A DNA stretch of 64,000 nucleotides from Arbacia lixula (taxonomy: Eukaryota > Echinodermata > Echinoidea > Arbacioida > Arbaciidae). Positions 34,819 to 44,337 of this stretch are shown here, one piece after another. How positions within the stretch are numbered: the first letter of the stretch is position 1; each line of letters begins with the position of its first letter. Location of the stretch: the NCBI GenBank assembly GCA_963669155.1, contig OZ022593.1, forward strand, positions 20,069,683 through 20,133,682, written 5' to 3'. The notes beneath the pieces were generated by a model, which saw only the letters and a list, made by a program, of their open reading frames with translations, had not been told where the DNA came from and ran no database searches. The position numbers and the translations under genes were made by a program.

Positions 34819-36545
34819 TAATATCATCACGACTTGGGAGAAAGTCCTTTGTGTGGCATCGGCTCATGATTTTACGAAAAAAGGGTAATTTCGTAATAAG
34901 ATACTGTGCTGGATCTTCATAAACAGTAATGCGACTAATATCTGTATTCTTCTTTATAAATTTCTCTCAATTTTCATAGCGATACGCAAGGTATAAACTG
35001 TACAGGTGAAAACTGAACATCATTTTGTAAGTCACTCGGTGGAGCTTCCGGGATCTAAACGAAGATGTCGACTTAATAACCCTCACTTTGTGAATTCGAC
35101 CCAGTCTTTATGCAGCTTATAGTCTCCTGATTCCGATGTGTTGTGATAACACATCATCTAATCCAACTCTTTTCTAATAAGAGACGTAAGCGCTTGTTTA
35201 AATAATTGGTCTATTACGTAATACAGCACAGCACAAGAACCTGATATAAACTGTCTCTCATACCCAGATATAATGACCCGCATGACATGCACAGTATGTG
35301 CTGTGTCATTCTTTAATTATTTATTTATTACTCTTATCTCTCTCTCCCTCTCTCATGCTCTCTATTATGTCTTTCCTCGACACTGCGAAATGCATTGATA
35401 TGACTGGGGGTGTGGTCATCGATAAGCATATATCGTTATATCGATAAGCCGCCTGCGTCTGCTGCCCGTGACTCAGCAAACCTCGCCGTTCATAAGCTAA
35501 TGCCAAGCATAAGCAAACAAGCCACAATGGGCGATATCTCTTGGCTTTATTTGTCTGCCCTCTGTCGTGGTGCGACCACTGCTGTTTCTTGGTCAAACTG
35601 ACCTGTATATTTTTATGTTCATCAACTCTCATCATGTCATAGCACAAGTAAACTGACGTGTTTACACACGCAATGAAATGAATCAATAGCCATTTTCTGC
35701 CCGAGTGTCATTTTGCCCACGTATTTTATTTCTAATATAAAGGCATTGAGAGCTTAGTCCAACATTTATACCACCAAGTTCAGTTCAGTTCAGTTCATTT
35801 TATTTTAGCACGGTGACCCATTTCAGCCAAAGGCTGTTTTTCAGGGGGGCCATGCAAGATAAAACATAACACATGCATTTGAATATTTTTACATACATAA
35901 TTTACGTACTTAATCATTTAAAAGAAAATGAAAAATAATGTATTGAAGAGAAAGAAAAAATGTAAATTTTCTACTTTTGTTCTATGTGATTTAATAAATG
36001 TATGGGACTTGCGTGTATAATGACTTGTGGATAGGGAGTGCGTGACACATAACGAGTTAATGGGACCACTTCACACGATCAACATTGTTTGTAAAGACTA
36101 TTAGATCGCCCCAAAAGACGAGAAGCATTAAGTAAATCATAATATGTAAAGCATCGAACACTTTTCACCCATTGAAAATTTCTTCGATTTTATTACCATC
36201 TACGACATTGTAAGTTGTAATGATGGAAAGTAAGACAGTGAAACCTATTTTAGCAACCACCTGCTTATAAAGACCATATCTCTTGTCTCCCGTGAGCGAC
36301 CATTCTCTACAGGTTTAATTGTATAACCAACCCTGAAATAATTATATCAATATATAGGTCCATGCAGCTGATTATAGGTGTCATATACATCAGTATATCA
36401 TCGCATAACGATCAATATAGAAAAAAAAAAGAGTTTTAGATTTCACAAACTTTAACTGTACACAAGCAATATGTGTAACAGAATATGCGATCTTACTTAG
36501 TGAATATTATACCACCAAATAGACAATATTCTTACCTTCAGACAT
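27156..36545 (-). CDS. Cytosolic sulfotransferase (SULT family), 8 exons
   Basis: Predicted to transfer sulfate from PAPS to a hydroxyl or amine of a small acceptor in the cytosol. CDS exons, 5' to 3' on the minus strand: 36536-36545, 34378-34548, 33684-33811, 33195-33311, 32268-32394, 31530-31624, 27905-28085 and 27156-27265. They sum to 939 nt, 312 aa plus stop, with every intron phase compatible. The length is typical for the family. Visible motifs: TYPKSGTTW (residues 56-64, 5'-phosphosulfate loop), KSHFP with catalytic His124, RNPKDTAVS (Arg148 and Ser156, 3'-phosphate contacts), FMRKG-VVGDW (274-282, the RKG..GDW loop). The C-terminal dimerisation motif KxxxTVxxxE is altered to KxxxTExxxK. 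The acceptor substrate cannot be predicted from sequence. No neighbouring gene suggests a pathway. Confidence 0.95.
27848..27892. promoter_or_regulatory. Three TGACCTTGA motifs in sulfotransferase intron 7
   Basis: The nonamer TGACCTTGA (reverse TCAAGGTCA, the extended half-site bound by monomeric nuclear receptors of the ERR/SF-1 type) occurs at 27848, 27860 and 27884, just past the donor of exon 7. Regulatory function is inference. It may simply be a short tandem repeat. Confidence 0.3.
27905..28085 (-). CDS. Sulfotransferase exon 7
   Basis: Residues 217-276 plus the first base of Gly277. Reads from [14 protein letters not shown] through [12 protein letters not shown] to RSFMRK. The TFGAMKEN segment and RKG match the family. 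It is separated from exon 6 by the intron carrying the 87-bp tandem array. Confidence 0.95.
28512..28735 (-). mobile_element. LINE reverse-transcriptase C-terminal relic
   Basis: On the minus strand the frame reads [17 protein letters not shown], then [20 protein letters not shown] and RLKWKKK. The pattern RGRGRQ...DDI...W...AQDR..W is the usual C-terminal tail of many non-LTR retrotransposon polyproteins. Frameshifts and stops precede it. It is followed by a short (GATA)n tail at 28512-28530, as often at LINE 3' ends. It lies within sulfotransferase intron 6. Confidence 0.7.
28824..28970. mobile_element. MITE family B, well-preserved copy
   Basis: About 147 bp. The left arm (TATCTATATACACAG, then GGCAACTCGGTTTCA, ACATGGCGCGT) and the right arm (ACGCGCCATGT, TGAAACCGAGTTGCC-like, ACTCTGTATATAGATGG) are inverted over at least 50 bp each, with a short centre containing GCTTGCCCAAC. 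No coding capacity. The second copy is at 7346-7480. Confidence 0.8.
29097..31245 (+). repeat. 87-bp tandem array (about 24 units) of a TTAA MITE
   Basis: Head-to-tail units with a period of 87 bp (a few of 88 or diverged). The junction GAG-TTAA-CTCC is first at 29181 and last at 31187. Each junction is the perfect 16-bp palindrome AAGGAGTTAACTCCTT. The unit carries CTGTGCCAGATAAACTGCTG, CTATGGGATTTGTGTG, TATTACTTGAGTAAAGG and ATCAAAGACACATAAGGAG. Because 87 is divisible by 3, long open frames exist on both strands (up to 241 codons). I treat these as by-products. The unit equals the solitary MITE seen at 4478-4566 and 38609-38697 with one shared TTAA per junction. It lies in sulfotransferase intron 6. 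Confidence 0.97.
31340..31460 (-). mobile_element. Inverted diverged copies next to the array
   Basis: Contains CTGGCACAGAAG-TAGTTAA and GGAACAGAAGGACTTAA, the reverse complement of the array-unit terminus, with CATAAATCATCATCTTG matching the reversed unit interior. These one or two decayed units are in the opposite orientation and flank the array's right side, just before exon 6. Confidence 0.65.
31530..31624 (-). CDS. Sulfotransferase exon 6
   Basis: Residues 185-216. Reads [15 protein letters not shown] and then [11 protein letters not shown], the usual GSW-F-H/N-V-WW and LKYEDMK landmarks. Acceptor TTACAG, donor GTGAGA at phase 0. Confidence 0.95.
32268..32394 (-). CDS. Sulfotransferase exon 5 (3'-phosphate site)
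   Basis: Residues 143-184 plus the first base of codon 185. Begins [18 protein letters not shown], with Arg148 and Ser156 as the expected 3'-phosphate contacts of PAPS. Acceptor GTTTCAG. Donor AGAA|GTGGGT is weaker than its neighbours but gives the correct phase into exon 6. A decayed duplicate lies upstream at 32501-32566. Confidence 0.9.
32501..32566 (-). pseudogene. Decayed duplicate of sulfotransferase exon 5
   Basis: It has an acceptor (GTCAG) and then reads [16 protein letters not shown], clearly a copy of the start of exon 5. An inserted dinucleotide (TA) after the YY codons then breaks the frame, and the homology fades within the next 20 or so bases. It lies in intron 4, 107 bp upstream of the functional exon on the minus strand. 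If spliced in, it would truncate the protein. Confidence 0.8.
33195..33311 (-). CDS. Sulfotransferase exon 4 (catalytic His)
   Basis: Residues 104-142, phase 0 on both sides. It contains [17 protein letters not shown], where the His of KSHFP (residue 124) corresponds to the general base of cytosolic sulfotransferases (usually KTHLP). Acceptor ATATAG, donor GTACAA. Confidence 0.93.
33684..33811 (-). CDS. Sulfotransferase exon 3 (GC donor)
   Basis: Residues 61-103, starting with the second half of the PAPS loop (GTTWMIQI) and ending FKDPV. The boundary GTG|GCAAGT is a good GC-type donor. The only GT alternative, two residues-equivalents earlier at CCC|GTGGCA, is a poor match. Both keep phase 0, so only Val103 is uncertain. 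Confidence 0.88.
34378..34548 (-). CDS. Sulfotransferase exon 2
   Basis: Residues 4-61, ending in TYPKS and the first base of the Gly codon, so the PAPS loop is split by intron 2 exactly inside TYPKSG|TTW. Acceptor AACACAG, donor GTATCT. Confidence 0.95.
34580..34825. repeat. (ATC)n / (CTC)n tract in sulfotransferase intron 1
   Basis: Interrupted ATC and CTC triplets ending in a purer (CAT)n at about 34786-34818. They give poly-Met and poly-Ile frames that I reject as genes. Confidence 0.9.
34850..36530. other. Remainder of sulfotransferase intron 1
   Basis: No exon seen. It contains three tandem GTTCA motifs at 35778-35797 leading into a possible retroposon tail, a degenerate TTAA-type element end near 36040-36060 (GACACATAACGAGTTAA), and a single CAACCACCTGCTTATAAAG motif near 36255 shared with the 82-bp repeat at 12893. 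Confidence 0.5.
36536..36545 (-). CDS. Sulfotransferase exon 1 (start codon)
   Basis: ATGTCTGAAG followed by the donor GTAAGA. It encodes Met-Ser-Glu plus the first base of Gly4 (phase 1), matching exon 2, which begins GA. The start is supported by a TATA-like box about 95 bp upstream and by the absence of an alternative in-frame ATG in exon 2 before the conserved core. Confidence 0.85.
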
Positions 36546-36637
36546 GGTGACTGTTGTTAGCTGTTGGTATACAGACGTGCGGAGTTGCAGCAGTGCAGGG
36601 CTGGAGACGGAGTGTGCGACAGAACTCACATGCGGAC

Positions 36638-36647
36638 ATTATAAAGG
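36638..36647 (-). promoter_or_regulatory. TATA-like box of the sulfotransferase gene
   Basis: On the minus strand the string CCTTTATAAT lies 93-102 bp upstream of the ATG. This would place transcription start about 65 bp before the start codon. Supported only by sequence and position. Confidence 0.5.
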
Positions 36648-36799
36648 TTAGACCAGATACTGGTCGTTTTGTATCGTATCACATTCCCTCCAATCGCGCA
36701 CGCCTCTACTTGACCAGAACAGTCCAGACAGTGGACATGTCCGTATGTTGACCAGGGAAGTCTTGACTTAGCAGGCGTAGTGGGGGCAAGGGGCTTGCG

Positions 36800-37671
36800 G
36801 GGGGGGGGGGGGGAGGGGAGCGGGTGGGTAGTCTGATGCCCATTGTATATCACGCCTTTCTGACTTTCCTTTTCGAGTCCATGTGGAGAAAGGCAAAATG
36901 TGATGCTTACTGTACATCGTGGGAAAACAAAGCATGCCCATACAGAGAAGTACAAGATCATGTTCATGATGCCGGATGCACAACACGCCTTCCTCCCTTT
37001 TTTCCGTGTCCATGAGGAGAAATATGAAATATGCTGCTTATTGTACGTCTAAATAAACATTCATTTTCTTTTCAATGTGGAGACGATCATAATGCTTTTG
37101 TCCACGGCGATAAAAATATATTTTCCCCAAGGTGGAACCTAATTTTGCTACAATGACCGGTTAAGGTAGGCCTAGGCTCCCCATACACATCCCGTACACC
37201 CCCGATTCCCCATTATGGCGAAGCCCCCAATGTTTGCTTTCCTTTTGACAGGGCAATGTGCTAATTACACATCTTTTGATAGTAGTGCTTTGTGATCAAT
37301 GCACTACGCACAACACAGACAAGAATGGTGTGTAGTGACTGTAGAAGAAGGAGGAGCTTCTGCCAATGAATGATTGTTACGTCATATACTTACGATGTTA
37401 AATAGTGCAGATGACACAGTGTATTCGACAATACCTAGGATAACCTTCTATCATAAATGTCTATTGGTCGTCTAACCTTGCTTTTATAGTGTACACCCTT
37501 AGAATGATACCCTTTCAGGAAACGGTATATTTATACGATGGATTGTTGTGTGTTGTTTTATTCAGACGAAACGTATTTCGATGCGCAGCAACAAACTGCG
37601 CGTCTATACGACGTTCGGGAGCCAATTTATTTTTGTGTTTGGTCCTAAGCTGGACGCATATAACTTTTTGA

Positions 37672-37722
<51 letters not shown>

Positions 37723-38600
37723 TGTGTGTGTGTATGAGGTGTGGGTTTTTTATACGTGTGTATAAAAAAAAAGTGTGTGTGCATGTGTGTTTGTGCGAGT
37801 TTGTTTTGTTTTTCTGTGAATGTGTGTGTGTGTTTTCGGGGGCGTTAATGTTCACACACAAAATGCTTGTTTTTATTGTAATGTGGAAATAACTTGACCT
37901 TGAATTTGCATTTGAGCTTAATTACAACCCACACATTTCTTGATGCACCTCATTCATGATGGAACCATGAAAACAGTGGGAGGGGTGGGGGAGGGGTAGA
38001 ATGTCTGGGCCCCACTGAGGTTTACCTCTTCCATACAAGTCACGTAACCTTGGTAACTAGATATTGGGAAATGTTACAGCGGATGTAGTGGAATTTTGAT
38101 GTTACTGAGGTAGAAGTCGTTTGCGATCGAGTCCTCAGTCTGGTAAAAAAAAAAAATGCACCGTGCTCACAATTACACATTGGAGTCTACATGAATGTTT
38201 TTATTTCTTATTTAAATGGTAATTCTACTGTCATGCATACTACTTGTATATTTTTTTCAAATATCATTTTGTGTGAAGGTATGATATATTGAACAAAATT
38301 GGCAGTAATCAGAATTGATGTTTGCTCCTTTAAATTCTTTCCCCGTGGAGGCATGTTAAAAAACAACAGATCTATAATATGAAACTTGTACTACAGCTGT
38401 ACCACGCATGAACATACATTTCCCCCGCGCGGTCTGAATAATTAGGCGGCAAAAACGGAAACATCGCGAAAGGAATACCGCGTGCAGATAGCCACTCGAA
38501 CTGAAACCGATACGGTCATGAAAAGTGTATCGATATGTAGAGCTGAACTGAATTGCGCCCTCAGGCGATAAGAACGGCTTGGATCGTTGTGAATGGCTCG
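36800..38600. other. Upstream spacer with poly-G and (GT)n
   Basis: A G run at about 36799-36812 and (GT)n at about 37674-37735 with a decayed GT flank to 37840. No gene. Open frames here are GT- or CA-derived. Confidence 0.6.
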
Positions 38601-38608
38601 GGCTTTGG

Positions 38609-38697
38609 TTAACTCTTAACGTGTTAGTTGCATTCTGACACAAATGATACGCACACACCATGTAGAGAAGCATTGTGTGTGACAAGGACGGGGTTAA
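38609..38697 (-). mobile_element. Solitary TTAA-flanked MITE
   Basis: 89 bp between TTAA at 38609-38612 and 38694-38697, the same length as the copy at 4478-4566. On the minus strand it starts TTAACCCCGTCCTTGTCACA and contains TGCTTCTCTACATGG and GTGTGTGCGTAT, a diverged match to the array unit (TGCTGCTCTATGGG, TTGTGTGTAT). Confidence 0.7.
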
Positions 38698-39424
38698 TCA
38701 ATGGAGAGTTATATCAGAAAGCTAGGTATCACTTCTACATTTTGATGAGGTCGCCTGTTAGTTATTGTAAGGCCTTTGTATCATGCTTGTACAAAATATA
38801 CTACTTCAAAGAGAAGTTAAAAAGTCAAAGGAAAATAGGCACATCATCGGAATGAAATGTTTATAATATAAATAGTCTTGTGAGACATTATCATGAGTAT
38901 TCTTCAGGAACTAATTAAATCTCTGTTCTTATAGTTGTACTTAAAATCGGTAAATATTTTGCTGCAGACAACCACTCCAAACGTAATCATGTGATCAACA
39001 TTTTGGTACAAGATTGACATTACATAATGACTATATCCCTAGAATTAAGCAGTTGGTCAATAATCAATGAAGTGTGATTCTTTTTAACAGAAATAATGTT
39101 ATTATAGAGACTCGTGCTTCAGGTTGTCATGTAGACATGTCAACAGCTCGTCCAGAACAAAAGCAGTGGTCTGTAAAGATATTTACGTGGTCTCTGGTCT
39201 TTTTCGTCGTTTTGAGCTGCATGCTTCAATCATTTGGTGTATTTTGTTTATTATTACACATGTCGCCTGGTAGGTACAATTAAGGACGAGTGACCATATA
39301 TGAAAATATATTTTTAATATTGCCCCGGTCATGCTATATGGTGGTCAATATTACAATTAGTTCCCTGTATGCATGATGTATAGGCATGTGGGCATGGCTC
39401 GACCTCACACCCGTGTAATGACGA

Positions 39425-39732
39425 AGCCTATACCCACATTACTAATGTCGAACACCCCTCACCTATAGTTATCCCAGCCCCTCCGGTTAGAAACGATAAG
39501 ACCGCGCCGCGCGGCAGATTATTAATCAAGTACATGTGTATGTGTATGTGTGTATGTGACATGTGTAGGTATATACCACGTAAGTGTGTATGTATATGTA
39601 TGCGTGGGTGAGACACAAGAAGGTAGCCTATACCCCCATTACTAATGTCGAACACCTCTCTCCTACAGTTATCGGTAGCGCCTCAGGTGAGAAACGATAA
39701 TACCGCGCCGCGCGGCAGACTATTAATTAAGC
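39425..39732. repeat. Direct repeat pair, about 106-bp units 200 bp apart
   Basis: Copies at 39425-39530 and 39625-39732 share AGCCTATACCC, CATTACTAATGTCGAACACC, AGAAACGATAA and ACCGCGCCGCGCGGCAGA, then TATTAAT. The G+C core GCCGCGCGGC is palindromic and perfectly kept in both. (GT)n-like DNA lies between and after them. Confidence 0.8.
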
Positions 39733-40026
39733 AGCGGGATTGAGAGCTGAGAGGGCAGTGTGTGGAGGAATGAGAATCAAGGTTTGACCATTGCGTGTGT
39801 ATCTGTGTATGTACGTGCGTGTGTATGTGTTAGCATTCATTTCCTGTGTTTTGTCTGTGTATGTGTGTGTGTATTGTGATTATGTGTTTATGCTCGTGTA
39901 CGTAAATATGTTCTTCGTGTCCGTTATTCCGTTATTTCTGTGCGTGTTTGCGCGTGTATGTGAGTATTTGCGTGCGTGTGTATAATAAGTAAGCGTGCAT
40001 GCCAGACACGACAAAGTAGCAAAAGC

Positions 40027-40195
<169 letters not shown>

Positions 40196-40734
40196 AGTAA
40201 GAGGGGAGGGAGTTGAAGGAGAAATGGACGAATGGGAAAAGAATAAGATTTAAAAAAAACAGAGAAGAAAAGAAAACAATTATGATTTAGAAATGAAGCA
40301 AGCAAGGGGGAGAAAGTGAAAGGAGATGGGACGAGAAAAGGGGTAGAAAGAAATGGATTGAATGTAGAAGTAAGAGGAAGCAGCAACCCGATTGGTTGAG
40401 GGGAAGGTAAAGGAAAACGAAAGAAAAACATAAAGGAAACAGGAAGACGCAAAAGACGGAGGACGAGGAGGAAATACTCCATACAATAAAGTGAATAAAC
40501 TAAATATCCTAGGCCGACTGGAACGATCAAAGATTGGGGCCTTGGTTTTATTTTGACACGGTAATATCTCACGCGCCTTAGTGCTGCGTTATTTTGCTAT
40601 CATTAATTTTGGAAAGCCGCACGAGGACTATATTGTTGTGCATGATGTGAGATCTGAAATGGCAATGGCGGAGCAGTTATGACTTCAATATCTATTGGGA
40701 CCCTCTTCCCAGGTCTGTCATTTTCTCTATTTCT

Positions 40735-40777
40735 TTCTCTCTTTCTTTCTTCTTTCTCCAATCCCACCCCTCTCCCC

Positions 40778-40837
<60 letters not shown>

Positions 40838-40860
40838 ACTCTCTTTCTCTCCCTATCTTT
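40735..40860. repeat. (CT)n tract
   Basis: CTTT then CT dinucleotides, purest at 40781-40825, inside a pyrimidine-rich zone that continues to about 41200. Confidence 0.95.
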
Positions 40861-41668
40861 CTTTTGTGTACATACGCCAGCTACGCTCTTACTTTTTCAT
40901 TTTATCTCTCGCTCAATCTTTCTCTTCTTGACCTCTTTCGGCCCTTCCCCTTCTTTCTTGCGACCACGCCCCCCCCCCTCCCCCTCTGTCTCTCTGCCTC
41001 CGTATCTCTCTCTCTTTCTCTCTGTATATCTAAAATGTGTGTATATGCGTATACAAATCTCCTCCCTTCCGCCCCTTCTCTCCGTAATTCTCTCTCACTT
41101 TTCTTCCCTTTTCTTTCCTTTCTTATTCTGTGTCTTTTCTCTACACGGCACGTTTTTATCCTGTTTCTTCAACATTTTTTTTATTCTTCAACATCTCCCA
41201 AACTCATAACGTATTCACCACTTCCCTTTTCACCTCCATATTTCACATTTTCCTTAGAGCAGTTCTATTTTGCTGGGTTGTTTTATGTGCACAATCTATT
41301 TTCCACAGAATGATATTCACTCTGCATCGATATCGCTGTTTACGGTGTATAAACTGCTAGATACTGATCCATCAATAATCATTACCAATCTTTGAATGTT
41401 ATGTACACACAAAAAGGCAATCGAAGTTCAATCTTGACGATCTCTTTTACGGATAGATACAACCACGAACCTCCCACAAAGATAACACCCGGATGAATAA
41501 CTCGGCGATAGATAAAGGAAGAAAACTTCCCCGCTTCCATTTATTATTGAGCTCTCCTGAAGGAATCCTGGCAATATCAATATCGGAATATTTTTCTCGA
41601 ATTTGCCGAATCCGGTATCTGTTTTGATGGCGCGTATTTGAGGCCGGGGTCGCCGTATCGTCTGGTGG

Positions 41669-41700
41669 CTTTATTTTCCCGCCTTTATTTTCCCGCCTTT
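41669..41700 (+). promoter_or_regulatory. Tandem E2F-like sites
   Basis: TTTATTTTCCCGCC occurs twice back to back. TTTCCCGC fits the E2F consensus TTTSSCGC. The surrounding 41560-41800 is CpG-richer and has a TATATAG motif at about 41736. No coding exon could be attached, so promoter function is conjecture. Confidence 0.35.
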
Positions 41701-41800
41701 AGCTGAGGCGCAGGCGTCAGGCGGGAGCTAGTGATTTATATAGCACGGGTTTCTTGCGGCCATGCGAACCCTGGCAAAACTTCCCGTGTAGATAAGTCGA

Positions 41801-42300
41801 GATGCGAGCTGAGTTGTGTGGCGTGAATCCTATACCCAGATCAGATACATCATGACGAATGGCATGGATTGAATTTGAATCAAATATTCATGGAGGCTCT
41901 TTGTTTCTTTAGGTTTTTTTAACTCGTAAAAACGTAGAATGAGTGATTTTGTCGTAAAATCGTGACGAAAAGGTCGAAATAATTCTCAAGAAGCGAGGTC
42001 ATGTAAAATTAAAGACATGATTAATCTTCTAAAATGTGCCGAGGGCCATGAAAATAAGACATTCATAGCGACATTTTTTTTATGGCTTGGATTTTTTTAT
42101 GTGGATTTTTTTTTCTTGGAGGAGCGAAATGAAACATGTGGAACGCTCAATAGCCCTCTGGAAATAAACATTTTATTGCCGATGATTATGCAGATACATA
42201 CCTATGATTCAAATGATATATCGGTGTGATATTACACATCTTTTAATTCTGTCTGCTCATACCCAAATGACGTATTACCTGATTATATGTCGCTCTTTAT
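41801..42300. other. Spacer without gene
   Basis: AT-rich. No exon, repeat or motif that I can support. Confidence 0.4.
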
Positions 42301-42307
42301 ATCTTTA

Positions 42308-42339
42308 TATATTTCCACTTGTCTATCTGTCTATCTATA

Positions 42340-42385
<46 letters not shown>

Positions 42386-42386
42386 A

Positions 42387-42426
<40 letters not shown>
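42308..42426. repeat. (CTAT)n microsatellite
   Basis: About 28 tetranucleotide units with a few one-base interruptions. The pattern decays through to about 42600. Confidence 0.96.
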
Positions 42427-43149
42427 ATTATACGCATATCCATCAATTTCTATGTCTATTTATAATATCCATAATGTATCTACATCTCTTCGTTTATATA
42501 TACATGCATATGTCTATCAATCTTAATATGATATCTATTTCTCCGTTAAGTTTATTCATGTATCCATCGATTATTTTATATCCATTTCATCTATCCACCC
42601 TTCTATATATCTGAAGACAAATGTCCCCAAATAAAATTGATCTACAGTACGAAGTATGTAAGTGGTATTCATTTGTAATGATGTATGAGCTATCTATCTC
42701 TATTTAATAGATTGGGTTTTAGTGATGTTAATATATCTATATTCATAATTGCAGTTTTAAAAGGCTTCTCTTACAAAACAAAACTACAAAAAAAGACCTT
42801 TCTACTTCAGTCTGTGGGAATCAAGTTTCGCCTGTTGCTACCTGAGACTAGCCTCTTTCAAGCTTTATATTAGTAGTTGGCGACTCCTGCTATAAGTGGG
42901 TGATACAAACTATGATGTATTACTGGATGTAGTTATATATAAATGAATATATGGGTATAAATATAGGCTACCTCATTACACGGCTGTTGGGGTCGGGCCA
43001 TGCACACGTGCCTATATGATGTATACAGTGAAATATTTTAATATTGCCCGCCACAAAGTCTAACGTGAGCAGTCAAGTCCCTTAGCTCGAAACGGCGAAT
43101 CAACTACATGTACAGTATTAGCCATTATTTATGGCGCCTCCTACGTGCG

Positions 43150-43345
43150 GTCTATAATTGTGAATATATTGTGAATATACGGTCTATAATTGTGAATATA
43201 TTGTGAATATATTCACAACTTTAGAGAAATTCACAATATATTCACAACTTTAGAGAAATTCACAATATATTCACAATATATTCACAATATATTCACGATA
43301 TATTCACAATATATTCACAATAAATTCACGATAAATTCACGATTG
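43150..43345. repeat. TTCACAATA / TTGTGAATA array with central inversion
   Basis: Repeats of TTGTGAATATA run to a perfect palindrome TTGTGAATATATTCACAA at about 43200-43217, after which only the opposite orientation (ATATTCACAAT, ATTCACGAT, period about 10-12) continues. Two larger units with ACTTTAGAGAAATTC are included. Confidence 0.85.
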
Positions 43346-43429
43346 TTGCGTATTTCTCGCCAATTTTTTCGTGAAATTTTTTCACGCGCTGAGCAGTACG
43401 TAACTCATACAGTACAGCCAGAGTAAATC

Positions 43430-43590
43430 TTCACAATATATTCGCGATAAATTCACGATAAATTCGCGATTGTGGCGAATTTGTCGCCAATTTTGTCGTG
43501 AATTGGCGAATTAACCGCCAATTTTGTGGTTGAATTTATCGACAATTTCGTCATGATTTGGCGAATTTATCGACAATTTCGTTTTGATTT
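43430..43590. repeat. TTCGCGATAAA / GGCGAATT array
   Basis: Short degenerate repeats of TTCGCGATAAATTCACGA and then TGGCGAATT(T/A), ATTTATCGACAATTTCG in alternating orientation. It appears to be a diverged continuation of the preceding array. Confidence 0.7.
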
Positions 43591-43807
43591 ATTTTGCATA
43601 TACATGTACATGTACTATGCTATACGCGGTGCGGCCAATTTAGCCTCGAGAAGAGCATCCGATTGATAGAATATGACTTTGATCATGTCAGTGGCAACCA
43701 GCAGGATGACAATCCAAGGGTAGGTATCGTTTTGTTATTCTGCATTTCCTGACTTAAAGTCTGCTGACGCTTGTGGCTTCATGCTTGGTCAGGCTTTACT
43801 GCGCGAT

Positions 43808-43834
43808 CAGCCCGCTCACTGCGTGAGCGGGCTG
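43808..43834. repeat. Perfect GC-rich hairpin
   Basis: CAGCCCGCTCAC-TGC-GTGAGCGGGCTG, 12-bp arms with a 3-nt loop, repeated partly downstream (GCTGAGCGGG). Function unknown. Confidence 0.75.
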
Positions 43835-43922
43835 GGCGCTGAGCGGGAGCAGTCCCGGGGCTAGGTCTGGCTGGTGTGAGCAAGCACCGAGGGTGAGGCG
43901 TAGGGCCAGGGGCAATCCCGTT

Positions 43923-44299
43923 GGGGGTGTTTCACCAAGCTGTTAAGTCCAAGGAACGTCCATGACGGGGATATGGTATGAATAACAGAACTGCATTGAC
44001 GTAGCGTTGGTATAATGGGGGTATATAATATAGGCCTACCACTTACGTCAATAACAGTTCTCGCTACGCTCTCAGTACGCTGCAGGTGCAGCAGTTAATG
44101 CGTCATGGCCATTAATTATCTTTGACGTAGCGAGAACTGCATGGACGTAGCGTTGGTGTAATGGGGGTCTAAGGTATCAAAGTATTCATGAACGACTGGT
44201 GATCTTTTGTGCTAAGTCAGATTCTCGAGAACAAAGTGTGGTGTCACAGTCGTCTGTAAAGACGTTCGTATCTTACGAACAGCTTGGTGAAACACCCCC
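43923..44299. mobile_element. MITE family C, copy 3 (with internal insertion)
   Basis: Starts GGGGGTGTTTCACCAAGCTG and ends CAGCTTGGTGAAACACCCC. The right half matches copy 2 (CGACTGGTGATC, TGTGCTAA, ATTCTCGAGAACAAAGTG, TTCGTATCTTACGAACAG). The left half is replaced by foreign DNA in which GAACTGCAT(T/G)GACGTAGCG, TTGGT and ATAATGGGGGT recur at about 43988 and 44133, so another element is probably nested inside. Confidence 0.75.
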
Positions 44300-44337
44300 T
44301 GTACGTTGTATCCATATATTTGGCACTTATTTTATGA

